Shown in pieces: positions 17,965-27,639 of a stretch of 64,000 nt of DNA. Both the position numbers and the translations under genes were made by a program. Under the pieces are notes generated by a model. That model did not search any database and had not been told where the DNA came from. It saw only the letters and a program-made list of their open reading frames with translations. Location: assembly GCA_963772845.1 (NCBI GenBank), contig CAVYYW010000027.1, positions 1-64,000 on the forward strand, read 5' to 3'. Source of the stretch: CAVYYW01 sp963772845 (GTDB taxonomy: Bacteria; Bacillota; Bacilli; Bacillales; Sporolactobacillaceae). The stretch's first letter is position 1. Every line of letters begins with the position of its first letter.

Positions 17965-19860
17965 AGATAACCGATTTATTAACAACCGATACAATGATAA
18001 TGGATCTTAAGGCGAGGGATAAGAAGGGAACGCTTGATGAGCTTGCAGAAAAGCTGGATCGTGCAGGCAAACTGTCAAATGTATCCGATTTCAGACAAGC
18101 GATCGATAAACGGGAAAGCGAAAGCACAACAGGGGTAGGTGACGGCATAGCGATTCCACATGCCAAAACAAAGGCTGTAAAAGAGCCTGCTATAGCATTT
18201 GGGACGAGCTCCCTCTGGAGTTGAATATGATTCATTGGACGGAAAGCCCGCGCATTTGTTTTTCATGATCGCAGCAAGTGAAGGTGCAAACAATGAACAC
18301 CTTGAGACACTCTCAAAGCTTTCCACTTATTTAATCCATGAAGATTTCAGGAAGGCATTGCTGGAGGCAGAATCGGAAGAAGAAATTATCCGATTATTTG
18401 AAGCAAAAGAGCAAGAAGGGAACGAGCAGCCTGAAGAGGTAACCTCTTCTATATCGACTGAGCAGCAGGAAAAAATTAAAATACTTGCTGTGACAGCCTG
18501 CCCAACGGGAATTGCTCACACCTACATGGCGGCTGATTCCTTAAAGCAGAAAGCGAAAGAACTTGGCTATGAAATTAAAGTTCAGACGAACGGCTCAACC
18601 GGAATTAAGAATAAGCTGACTGAAGAAGATATTGCTGAAGCAAAGGGTATTATTGTGGCGGCGGATACGAAGGTCGATATGTCACCCTTTGCTGGCAAAC
18701 GAGTCGTCGAGGTGCCGGTAACTGCAGGAATCCGCAATCCGCAAGGCTTAATTGAGCAAATTGTTAATGAAGAAGCGCCTATTTATGGCGGGGATAAAAG
18801 CTATCAGTCGCAAATAAAAGAAGGCAAGCAGGAACAGAAATCTAGACAACCGGCTTTTTACAGGCATTTAATGAATGGTGTTTCTAATATGCTTCCCTTT
18901 GTTGTCGGCGGCGGAATTCTGATTGCGCTTTCTTTCTTCTGGGGGATTCATTCCTCTGACCCGAAATCCGATCAGTACAATGCTTTCGCTCATGCGTTGA
19001 ATTTTATTGGCGGCGGTAATGCGATGACCCTGCTTGTTCCGATTCTTGCAGGTTATATCGCTTACAGTATTGGCGAGCGTCCCGGCTTTGCTCCAGGGGC
19101 TGTCGGCGGTCTGATGGCAGCAACAAGCGGCGCCGGATTTCTTGGCGGGTTAATTGCTGGTTTCCTAGCAGGTTATATTGTTGTTTTATTGAAAAAAGCA
19201 TTTGAACGGCTGCCTGAATCTCTTGAAGGATTGAAGCCAGTGTTGATTTTTCCGGTACTCGGCATTTTTCTAACAGGCATTATAATGTATGGCATTGACC
19301 AGCCGATCGGCGATATTATGAACACGATCACCGGCTGGCTGAACAGCCTCGGAACGGCAAATCTGACACTATTAGGTATCGTTCTCGGAGGGATGATGGC
19401 GATTGATATGGGAGGGCCGATCAACAAAGCGGCTTACACATTCGGTCTTGCTTTAATTGCGTCTGGAAATATTCATCCGCAGGCAGCTACAATGGCCGGC
19501 GGTATGGTGCCACCGCTTGGGATGGCGCTTGCCACAACCTTGTTTGCGAGCAAGTTTAACCGTCAGCAGCGTGATGCAGGTAAGACAGCTTACGTTCTGG
19601 GTGCCTCATTTATAACTGAAGGAGCCATTCCCTTTGCTGCGGCAGACCCGATTAGGGTAATTATTTCGAGTGTGATCGGTTCGGCAATTGCCGGCGGGCT
19701 GTCCCAATTCTTTAATATTGGATTAAGAGCCCCTCACGGCGGTGTGTTCGTCGTATGGTTTGTAAATGGGAGCTTCCTGTTATACATCCTTTCGATTGTC
19801 GTGGGTACCGTTGTAACAGCACTTATTTATGGATTTTGGAAGAAACCGCTGAAAATTTAA
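17961..19860 (+). CDS. fruA: fructose-specific PTS enzyme IIABC, one frameshift as written
   Basis: Corrected length about 632 residues, normal for FruA. IIA: phospho-His in GDGIAIPHAKTKAV. IIB: KILAVTACPTGIAHTYMAA with the phospho-Cys. IIC: membrane channel from about residue 300 (NGVSNMLPFVVGGGILIALS, then PGFAPGAVGGLMAATSGAGF). It imports fructose as fructose-1-phosphate, drawing phosphate from HPr/EI encoded just downstream. The frame breaks at 18201-18203: GGG should be GG, so that IAFG continues as RAPSGVEYDSLDGKPAHLFF. Being a homopolymer, this is probably a sequence error. Overlaps fruK by 4 bases. Confidence 0.88.
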
Positions 19861-19901
19861 ACTGAATGATGAAAGGCTTGATGGAGCAAAGCTTTCCTCT
19901 G

Positions 19902-19930
19902 TTTCCAATCAAGCTTTTCATTGTTATAAT
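19902..19930 (+). promoter_or_regulatory. probable ptsHI promoter
   Basis: TTTCCA (19902-19907), 17-base spacer, extended -10 TGTTATAAT (TATAAT at 19925-19930). It overlaps an imperfect hairpin (GAAAGGCTTGAT with ATCAAGCTTTTC, 19871-19919) that may end fruA transcription. Confidence 0.55.
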
Positions 19931-20017
19931 TATTACAGATTTGTTTATTCAGAAAGGCGCCGCATGGCAACCTTTTACAACCCTAATAAATTAATGAACC
20001 AAAAAGGAGTCTTAACC

Positions 20018-20293
20018 ATGGCAGAAAAAACATTTAAAGTAACAAGTGATACAGGGATTCATGCAAGACCCGCAACAGCGCTAGTAAATAAGGCGGGGCA
20101 ATATACGGCAGAACTAACCATCAGCTACGATGGAAAAGATGCAAACCTTAAATCGATTATGGGTGTCATGGCAATGGGAATTATTCAAGGTGCCATTATT
20201 AAAATCACGGCTGAAGGCCATGATGCGGATCACGCACTGGATGGGATTGAAGAAATTCTGAAGACTGAAGGGCTTGGCGAAGAATGTCAGTAA
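20018..20293 (+). CDS. ptsH: phosphocarrier protein HPr
   Basis: 91 residues. The phosphorylated His15 (GIHARPATALV) and the regulatory HPrK/P site Ser46 (NLKSIMGVM) are both present, so it can serve in sugar uptake and CcpA-mediated repression. ATG 20018 follows AAAAAGGAG; a longer frame upstream has no ribosome site. The C-terminus EECQ is slightly longer than in B. subtilis, and the last 10 bases overlap the ptsI start. Confidence 0.96.
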   Translation: MAEKTFKVTSDTGIHARPATALVNKAGQYTAELTISYDGKDANLKSIMGVMAMGIIQGAIIKITAEGHDADHALDGIEEILKTEGLGEECQ

Positions 20294-22001
20294 AAATAAC
20301 CGGCATTGCTGCGTCTCCAGGAATTTCCATAGCCCCGGCGTTTATTTTAAAAAATCCCAGAATTAACAATTGAACGAAAAACATCAGAAGACACGGTCGC
20401 TGAGCATGATCGCTTTGAAGCTGCCCTAGCCGTTTCCAAGGGTGAACTAGAAACGATTAAAAACAAGGCTGAGCAAGAGCTTGGTAAAGACAAAGCAGAT
20501 ATTTTTGCGGCTCATTTGCTCGTTTTAAGCGATCCAGAGCTTACGGGTGCCGTGAAAAATAAAATTGATAATGAGAACCTTACGGCAGAAAGCGCTCTTG
20601 ACGAGGTTGCTGACATGTTTATCACGATGTTTGAAAACATGGATAATGAGTATATGAAAGAGCGGGCTTCCGATATCCGGGATGTTACGAAGCGGATTCT
20701 GAGTCATCTGCTTGGTCTTTCATTCGATTCTCCTGCCGCAATCACAGAGGAAGTGATTGTTATTGCTGAGGATCTCACGCCATCTGATACTGCTCAGCTG
20801 AACAGACAGTTTGTCAAAGGCTTTGCAGCAGATATAGGTGGAAGAACCTCTCATGCGGCAATCATGTCCCGTTCCATGGAGCTCCCGGCAGTCGTCGGTA
20901 CCAAAGCGGTGACTGAAAAAGCTTTACAGGGACAGCTTGTGATTCTTGACGGTAATGCTGGAGAAGTGATCCTCAATCCATCAGAAGAAGAGCTTGGTCT
21001 GTATAAGTTAAAGCAGACTGAGTTTGAACAGCAGAAAAAAGAATGGGACAAGCTCGTTAATGATTGAGACAAAAACAGCCGATGGCAGGCATGTTGAACT
21101 TGCAGCAAACATTGGAAACCCTGGAGATGTAGAAGGGGTCCTGAACAATGGTGCGGAAGGCATCGGGCTTTATCGTACAGAATTTTTGTATATGGGACGG
21201 GATAATTTCCCAACCGAAGATGAGCAATTTGATGCGTACAAAACAGTGCTTGAGAAAATGGACGGTAAGCCTGTTGTCATACGTACACTGGATATTGGCG
21301 GGGACAAGGAGCTTTCCTATATGGATCTCCCTAAGGAAATGAATCCGTTTCTTGGTTATCGTGCTATCAGACTGTGTCTTGATGAACAGGATATTTTCCG
21401 GACACAGCTTCGTGCGCTCCTACGAGCAAGTGCATACGGACAGCTGAAAATCATGTTTCCGATGATTGCGACCATTGATGAACTCCGTCAGGCGAAGGCG
21501 GTACTGCAGGAAGAGAAAGAACAGCTTCTTCAAAAGGGTACTGAGGTCTCAGACAAGATTGAAGTCGGGATGATGGTCGAAATCCCTTCCACAGCTGTGA
21601 TGGCAGATATTTTTGCTAAAGAAGTGGACTTCTTCAGCATTGGAACAAATGATTTAATTCAATACACAATGGCAGCGGACCGTATGAATGAGCAGGTTTC
21701 TTACTTGTATCAGCCATACAATCCGGCCATTCTTAGACTGGTAAACAACGTTATTGAAGCGGCTCATAAAGAGGGTAAATGGGCCGGCATGTGCGGAGAA
21801 ATGGCTGGAGATGAAATTGCGATCCCGCTTCTGCTCAGCATGGGACTGGATGAATTCAGCATGAGTGCCACGTCTGTTCTTCCGGCACGCTCACAAATAG
21901 CCGGACTTTCAAAACAGGAGCTTTCGGCTCATAAAGAGCGGTTCTTGGGGCTGGCAACAGTGAATGAAGTCATCGCTTATGTAAAAGAGAACCTTATCTG
22001 A
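20284..22001 (+). CDS. ptsI: PTS enzyme I, two frameshifts as written
   Basis: With two corrections it gives 571 residues, the usual enzyme I size. Start MSVKITGIAASPGISIAPAF inside the end of ptsH; phospho-His in GGRTSHAAIMSRSMELPAV; PEP site motifs LYRTEFLYMGRD, RTLDIGGDKE and GMCGEMAGDE. Breaks: CCC at 20356-20358 should be CC (ILKN then PELTIERKT), and TT at 21064-21065 should be T (LVND then ETKTADGRHVE). Enzyme I is normally single-copy and central to sugar uptake, and both breaks are in short homopolymers, so error in the sequence is more likely than a dead gene. Confidence 0.9.
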
Positions 22002-22043
22002 GCAAATTCCTATACACCAAATTGAACGCTTTGTATGATTATG

Positions 22044-22087
22044 AGTGAGTCAGGAGTGTGAAAACATTCCGGCTCACTGTTTTTTTT
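22044..22087 (+). terminator. terminator of ptsHI
   Basis: Imperfect stem GTGAGTCAGGAGTGT (22045-22059) with ACATTCCGGCTCAC (about 22064-22077), then eight T's. Confidence 0.8.
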
Positions 22088-22124
22088 ATAAAAATTAAAA
22101 CTTAAACAGGGAAGGATGATGAAT

Positions 22125-22706
22125 ATGGCTAATAAAAGAAAAGCGGATTATGATATAGATCAAATTTTTCTGGATCGGTGGTCGCCGCGTGCATATGCTG
22201 AAAAAGAGGTTCCTGAGGACATTTTATTCAGTGTGTTTGAAGCAGCTCGCTGGGCACCGTCAGCAAGCAATGAACAGCCTTGGCGCTTTATTATTGCGCG
22301 GACTAAAGAGGAACGTGAAAAATTTTATCCTTTTATTATGGAAGGAAATCGTATCTGGTGTGAAAAAGCACCAGTCGTGGCACTTCTCGTTGGAAATAAA
22401 ATAACGTCAAAAGCCCAGCCGAATGGTTCAGTCGCTTTCGATTGCGGGACAGCATGGGGTTATCTTGCTCTCGAAGCAGCGCGGAAAGGGCTTGCGGCAC
22501 ATGCAATGGCAGGTATCTTCAAGGATAAAGCCCGTGACATCCTTGAAATTCCTGAAGAATATGAAGTGTTCGCCGCGATCACAATCGGCTATGAAGGCAA
22601 AAAAGAGGACCTTGCCGATGTGCTTCAAGAACGTGAAACAGCTTCTGACCGCCGTTCACTTAAAGAGACCGTCTTTGAAGGTTCGTTCAACAATCCGGCA
22701 TTGTAA
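22125..22706 (+). CDS. nitroreductase family protein
   Basis: 193 residues, FMN-dependent nitroreductase fold. Visible FMN-contact features: RWSPRAY (ring-phosphate Arg/Ser), ARWAPSASNEQPWRF, and CGTAWGYLALEAARKGL. ATG 22125 is preferred (9 bases after GGGAAGG) over two earlier in-frame ATGs. The family reduces nitro compounds, quinones or related electrophiles with NAD(P)H; the natural substrate is unknown. It is monocistronic, between two terminators. Confidence 0.87.
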   Translation: MANKRKADYDIDQIFLDRWSPRAYAEKEVPEDILFSVFEAARWAPSASNEQPWRFIIARTKEEREKFYPFIMEGNRIWCEKAPVVALLVGNKITSKAQPNGSVAFDCGTAWGYLALEAARKGLAAHAMAGIFKDKARDILEIPEEYEVFAAITIGYEGKKEDLADVLQERETASDRRSLKETVFEGSFNNPAL

Positions 22707-22830
22707 GTTTATATGGGATGGATGGGAAGCTTGCTTCTAACAGGGCTCTTGCCTGGCACGATATTCCCGCAGCGACAAAGTCCTCCTGATTTTTGCGAAA
22801 ATTGAGGGGACGGACTTTTCGCCATAAAAG

Positions 22831-22881
22831 AAAAAGGTGGTTCTGACAGCCGTCATACGGCATGATCAGGACCACCTTTTG
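22831..22881. terminator. bidirectional terminator between nitroreductase and pbpC
   Basis: 15-bp stem AAAAGGTGGTTCTGA with TCAGGACCACCTTTT (one G-U pair), A-run before and T-run after; the genes converge here. Confidence 0.85.
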
Positions 22882-22945
22882 TTAAGGGTTCCATGTTAAC
22901 AATGACAAGAGAGCTTTCATCCGAGAGGATGCTTCCTTCTTCTTG

Positions 22946-24985
22946 TTATTTATGAAAGTAATCTTTAAATACATTCTTGATCATTGGAGCGACATAATGA
23001 CTGCCGCCTTTATCCTGTGCATTTTGAATCACAACGGAAACCATTAATTTAGGATCCTCTGTGTTGAAAGCGACAACCCAGCCGTCTTCTTTTCCTTTCG
23101 TTCCCTGTTGCGCCTTAAACTCCGCAGTGCCGGTTTTCGCAGCAATTTTCAGTCCCGGAACCTTTGCGTCCTTGGCAGTTCCATAAGGCTTTTCAACAAC
23201 TTGAACGAGGTCATTTTTAATAATGTTAGCCGTTTTGGCAGTCATCACATTCTTTTTCCAAAATGTCGCTTTGCCGCTGTCTGACATGACAAGATGCGGT
23301 TGGATCATGCTGCCGTCATTTACAAAAGACGAATAAACGAGATTAAAGAATAATGGGTTCACATTATTTTCGCCTTGGCCATAGCCAGTGTTGGCAAGCA
23401 GAATCTCATCGTCAGCAAGGCTGCCTTTGTTGGTTAGAATTGATTTTTGCATAGGATACTCGATCGGCAGAGATTCCCCGAAACCCATTTTTTTGGCATG
23501 GCTTTCAAATGCTTTGCCGCCGATTTTTACAGCAGTCCGTGCAAAGAAAATATTATCTGAGCGGACAAGTGCATCCTGAAGGTTGATTTTTTGTGGAGAA
23601 TCAAGCCTTGTGACATAAAAATCTCCCCATGATTTATCTTTCTGCCATTTCTTACCCTCAATTGTCATCGTCGTATCAGGAGTGATCACCCCTTCATCCA
23701 AAGCGATGGCGGCTGTAATGGGCTTAAAAGTCGAACCAGATGTAAAGGTTGCGCTGAAACGGTTCAGCAGCGGTTTATCCGGATTATCACTTAAGGCCTT
23801 GTATTGGTCACCAGACACACCAAGTGAAAACTCATTTGGATTAAATGAAGGCGTGCTGACGAGAGCTAAAACGTCTCCGGTTTTTGGATCAATCGCTGAC
23901 GCTGCCCCAGGATCATTTTTCATTTGTTTATAAAGTGATTTTTGAACCGCTGTATCGATTGCCAGTTGAAAATCTTTTCCGTTCTTTGGTTTTCTCTCGG
24001 CGATTGTTGCGCCTTCTTCGCCATCTTTCTTTTCGATATAAATCTTGGCGCCGTCAATTCCGCGCAGCTGGTCTTCTAGCACCAGTTCAAGCCCTTTTCG
24101 GCCAACGACGGAATGACTGTTATAGCCTTTGCCTTTATCCTTTTTTAATTGTTCGCTTGTTATAGGACCAACATAGCCTGTTAGATGGGCGCAGGCTTCC
24201 TGACATGGATAGACACGCGCTTCTTTGTCCTGTTCCATAACCCCTTGAAGGGCTGAGAGTTTATCAATCAGATTGACCTGAGATGCATCGATCGTTTTGA
24301 CTGGAACAAAGCTGTCTGCTTTTACCCATGACTGCTTCATTTTTGCGTCAATATCGGATGTGCTGATACCGAGAAGGGAAGCAAGCTTGCTTTTGACACT
24401 GTCCGGGCTGCTGCCGAGTTTTCCTGGGACAACTCCGATTTGAGCCGCAACCCCATTCATTGCCAGTCCCTTCTGGTTTCTGTCAACGATTTCCCCGCGT
24501 TCAGATGGCGTGGTATCGACCCTCACTTTATCTCCGCTTTGCAGTTTAGGAAAGATCATTGCAGGCGTCCAATTGACGAACCAATTCTTTTTATCCTTTA
24601 CTTTTTCCTTGTTCATGACAGCTTTTTCATTAAAAGAAACCGGTCCTGCCAGCGTCTTCATACTGACTTTGAAGCTTAAATGAACATCGCCATTTTTATC
24701 AGGTTTAGGATCATCCTTCGGTTTACTGTATGTAACCTTTAAATCGCTTGTTTCGATACCACTATAGATATCCTTGTAGCGCGACACGAATTTTTTCTCG
24801 GATATTTTTTTCTTCGCATCGGCTGAAAGGTAAGCATACATTTTTTTGAAATCCTGTTTTTTCCATAAGGATACGTATTCCTGAAAACGATCTCCTGGTT
24901 TAGGTGTGTGATCACAGGCGGAAAGCACAGCCATCATGCTGGCTAATATGACGACTGTCATCACGAGCTTGAGATAGTTCTTCAT
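22946..24985 (-). CDS. pbpC: class B penicillin-binding protein PBP3 with MecA-like N-terminal domain
   Basis: 679 residues. Lipoprotein signal ending in LSAC (Cys24), then an NTF2-like MecA_N domain (residues about 30-150), a PBP dimerisation domain (from about 155, with SVVGRKGLELVLEDQLRG) and a transpeptidase: SGSTFKPITA (active Ser), RSDN (SxN) and KTGTAEF. This is the B. subtilis PbpC / staphylococcal PBP2a architecture, a DD-transpeptidase for wall cross-linking, often with low beta-lactam affinity; affinity cannot be judged here. A TATAAT -10 lies on the minus strand near 25044. It converges on the nitroreductase gene. Confidence 0.93.
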   Translation of the reverse strand: MKNYLKLVMTVVILASMMAVLSACDHTPKPGDRFQEYVSLWKKQDFKKMYAYLSADAKKKISEKKFVSRYKDIYSGIETSDLKVTYSKPKDDPKPDKNGDVHLSFKVSMKTLAGPVSFNEKAVMNKEKVKDKKNWFVNWTPAMIFPKLQSGDKVRVDTTPSERGEIVDRNQKGLAMNGVAAQIGVVPGKLGSSPDSVKSKLASLLGISTSDIDAKMKQSWVKADSFVPVKTIDASQVNLIDKLSALQGVMEQDKEARVYPCQEACAHLTGYVGPITSEQLKKDKGKGYNSHSVVGRKGLELVLEDQLRGIDGAKIYIEKKDGEEGATIAERKPKNGKDFQLAIDTAVQKSLYKQMKNDPGAASAIDPKTGDVLALVSTPSFNPNEFSLGVSGDQYKALSDNPDKPLLNRFSATFTSGSTFKPITAAIALDEGVITPDTTMTIEGKKWQKDKSWGDFYVTRLDSPQKINLQDALVRSDNIFFARTAVKIGGKAFESHAKKMGFGESLPIEYPMQKSILTNKGSLADDEILLANTGYGQGENNVNPLFFNLVYSSFVNDGSMIQPHLVMSDSGKATFWKKNVMTAKTANIIKNDLVQVVEKPYGTAKDAKVPGLKIAAKTGTAEFKAQQGTKGKEDGWVVAFNTEDPKLMVSVVIQNAQDKGGSHYVAPMIKNVFKDYFHK

Positions 24986-25263
24986 AAAGTCCCCCTAGCA
25001 TCTTTGTCTACTAATCTAGAAAATATTTCTACATTTTCTTCTATTATATACCTTTTTATAAAAAGATGAACCGATTTGTGGGGGTAGATTATGAATAATC
25101 ACTCATTTTTTGTAAAGTTCCTTTAAATTATCGGAAAACTATCTTGAGTTTCGACCCGGTGACTGGTAAATTTAGAATTAAGTGCAATTATATTTGTAAT
25201 ATTGTCGTATTTTTGGGTCAGGTGAAGCAGGTTTCTACATAAAAGGGGAAGTTGGGTCAAAAA

Positions 25264-26037
25264 ATGATAGAATTCAAAAATGTCTCTAAACAATATCCAA
25301 ATGGAACAATGGGATTGAAAAATGTTAACTTGTCGATGGGTAAAGGGGAATTCATCGTCATCGTCGGTTTATCCGGTGCTGGAAAATCGACTTTGCTGCG
25401 CTCAATTAATCGCCTTCATGAAATTACTAGCGGTGAAATTTTGATTGAGGGCAAATCAATTACTGCTGCAAGAGGAAAATCTCTTCTTAGAATCAGAAGA
25501 GATATCGGGATGATCTTTCAGAATTTTAATCTAGTAAAACGCTCTTCAGTGATTAGAAACGTCTTGTCCGGCAGGGTCGGCTATCACTCTACATTGCGAA
25601 CAGTTCTTGGACTTTTCCCAAAACAGGATGTTGAACTTGCCTTGAAGGCGTTAGAGCGCGTCAACATTAAAGAAAAGGCCTATTCAAGAGCAGATGAACT
25701 TTCTGGCGGTCAGCAGCAGAGGGTGTCCATTGCGAGAACACTGGCACAGGAAGCAAAAATCATTCTAGCAGATGAACCGGTAGCGTCTTTGGATCCATTG
25801 ACAACACGTCAGGTTATGGATGACTTGAAACGCATCAACCAGGACCTGGGTATGACAACAGTCGTCAACCTTCACTTTATTGATTTAGCTAGAGAGTATG
25901 CGACTAGAATTATTGGGGTTAGAGCAGGGGAGATTGTTTTTGACGGGCCGGTAGAAGAAGCCACAGACCGTGTCTTTTCAGAAATATACGGCCGTCCGAT
26001 TCAAGAAGATGAAGTGTTAGGAGCGACAGAGGAATGA
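25264..26037 (+). CDS. phnC: phosphonate/phosphate ABC transporter ATPase
   Basis: 257 residues from ATG 25264 (a TTG 12 bases earlier sits almost on the ribosome site). Walker A GLSGAGKSTLLRSI, Q-loop MIFQNFNLVKRSSV, signature LSGGQQQRVSIARTLAQ, Walker B IILADEPVASLD, and H-loop NLHFIDLA. NLVKRSSV and SGRVGYHST are typical of PhnC. It drives uptake of phosphonates or a related phosphorus compound through the two PhnE subunits. A weak promoter candidate is TTGAGT-17-TAAATT at 25144-25172; I saw no clear Pho box. Confidence 0.93.
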   Translation: MIEFKNVSKQYPNGTMGLKNVNLSMGKGEFIVIVGLSGAGKSTLLRSINRLHEITSGEILIEGKSITAARGKSLLRIRRDIGMIFQNFNLVKRSSVIRNVLSGRVGYHSTLRTVLGLFPKQDVELALKALERVNIKEKAYSRADELSGGQQQRVSIARTLAQEAKIILADEPVASLDPLTTRQVMDDLKRINQDLGMTTVVNLHFIDLAREYATRIIGVRAGEIVFDGPVEEATDRVFSEIYGRPIQEDEVLGATEE

Positions 26038-26813
26038 AGACGGTACAAATGAGAAGAATGGGGAAAATAAAAGTCCTTTTAACCATTGTCTTTCTTGTGC
26101 TGGTCCTATGGGGAAGCGCCGCCGGAACCGGGGTATCATATAATGATTTTGTTGAAGGTCTCCCAAACATCTGGACGTTAATAACGGAAATGTTTCCTCC
26201 TGATTGGAGTTACTTCAGCTATGTCACAAAACCGATGCTTGCCACTGTTCGAATGGCTGTTATCGGAACAACATTTGGTGGTATTGTGGCGATACCGGTT
26301 GCGCTCTTGTCATCGAGCAACGTTGCAAGAATCCCGGTTATCTATTATATTGCACGCTTCATTATGAATCTTATCCGTACAATACCAGAATTACTTTTAG
26401 CAGCTTTGTTTGTGCCTATTTTTGGTATCGGTGAAGTAGCTGGGATATTGGCGATTTCAGTGTTTTCATTTGGTGTCATTGCCAAGCTCTTCTATGAATC
26501 GATCGAAGCGATTGATCCGGGTCCAATGGAAGCGATGACAGCTGTTGGTGCGACGAAAATACAATTAATTTATTTCGGGGTTATTCCACAGGTAATTGCC
26601 CAGTTTATGTCTTATTTTCTTTATAGCTTCGAAATTAATATCCGCGCGGCGGCAATTCTGGGCTACGTTGGGGCAGGTGGCATCGGCTTATTCTTAAGCA
26701 ATACTTTAAGTTTCTTTCAGTACGATCGAACGATGGCGATTATTCTCTATACGCTTGTCGTCGTTGTCATTATTGATACCATAAGCAACAGAATTCGGGA
26801 GAAATTATTATGA
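26034..26813 (+). CDS. phnE: phosphonate ABC transporter permease (first PhnE)
   Basis: 259 residues, BPD_transp_1 fold with about six spans and the EAA loop (MEAMTAVGATKIQLIYFGVI). N-terminal part contains MLATVRMAVIGTTFGGIVAI and RTIPELLLAALFVPIFG, both PhnE-typical. Overlaps phnC (ATGA) and the next permease by 4 bases, giving a tightly coupled operon. With the second PhnE it probably forms a heterodimeric channel. Confidence 0.92.
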   Translation: MKTVQMRRMGKIKVLLTIVFLVLVLWGSAAGTGVSYNDFVEGLPNIWTLITEMFPPDWSYFSYVTKPMLATVRMAVIGTTFGGIVAIPVALLSSSNVARIPVIYYIARFIMNLIRTIPELLLAALFVPIFGIGEVAGILAISVFSFGVIAKLFYESIEAIDPGPMEAMTAVGATKIQLIYFGVIPQVIAQFMSYFLYSFEINIRAAAILGYVGAGGIGLFLSNTLSFFQYDRTMAIILYTLVVVVIIDTISNRIREKLL

Positions 26814-27607
26814 GCAGCCAAACAGTAAGAAAACCATTGAAGAAACGTATCCGGAACTGGACAATCGGCATCATTGTTCTTCTCATCTATGTCGTGTCAT
26901 TTGGAACAATAAAAAATATTCATATTAACAGCTCCGCTGGTCAGGCGATTTCTGCCATTTATCATGGAATGACACACCCTGACTGGGGATATGTGTATGA
27001 TCCGGGTGGAGAGGATCTCCTGAGAGGCCTTCTTCAAACACTCGAAATTGCCGTGCTCGGAACCTTCATTTCTGCCATTCTATGTGTACCGTTTGCTTTC
27101 TGGGCAGCGAGGAACATGAGTAAGCACAGAGCTGTGGCAAGCTCGGGGAAATTTGTTCTATCGGCAATTCGGGTGTTTCCCGAGCTGATCATGGCGCTCG
27201 TTTTTATAAAAGCTGTTGGACTCGGTGCTTTTGCTGGTATCCTGGCACTCGGGTTTCACTCGATTGGGATGCTTGGGAAGCTTTTCGGGGAATCAGTGGA
27301 GAATATGGATTTTAGTGCAACAGAAGCTTTGACAGCGTCCGGAGCGAATAAAATCCAGACGCTGTGGTTTGCGATTATTCCACAAGTGATGCCTGAGTTC
27401 ATGTCCTACACGTTGTACCGTTTTGAAATCAGTGTTAGGGCAGCAACCATTCTCGGTATAGTCGGGGCTGGCGGAATCGGAACACCTTTGATTTTTGCCT
27501 TGCAAGGACACTCATGGGACAGAGTAGGCATTATTCTTCTCGGAATTATTATTATGGTAACCATCATCGATTTCATTTCAAGCGCGATACGTCGCCGGTT
27601 AGTGTAA
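26810..27607 (+). CDS. phnE: phosphonate ABC transporter permease (second PhnE)
   Basis: 265 residues, same family as the preceding gene but divergent: LLQTLEIAVLGTFISAILCV, RVFPELIMALVFIKAVG and the EAA-type loop ATEALTASGANKIQTLWFAII. It ends the operon; no strong terminator follows, and the next 1.8 kb is repeat DNA. The binding protein phnD, usually in the same operon, is found beyond that repeat block on the other strand. Confidence 0.92.
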   Translation: MSSQTVRKPLKKRIRNWTIGIIVLLIYVVSFGTIKNIHINSSAGQAISAIYHGMTHPDWGYVYDPGGEDLLRGLLQTLEIAVLGTFISAILCVPFAFWAARNMSKHRAVASSGKFVLSAIRVFPELIMALVFIKAVGLGAFAGILALGFHSIGMLGKLFGESVENMDFSATEALTASGANKIQTLWFAIIPQVMPEFMSYTLYRFEISVRAATILGIVGAGGIGTPLIFALQGHSWDRVGIILLGIIIMVTIIDFISSAIRRRLV

Positions 27608-27639
27608 AACGAAATAGAAGGGGTCTTGGAATTGGACTT

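Noticed and set aside
25091..25126. 11-codon frame MNNHSFFVKFL with GGGGG ribosome site upstream of phnC
   Set aside because: Too short to support without conservation; no link to a regulatory hairpin seen.
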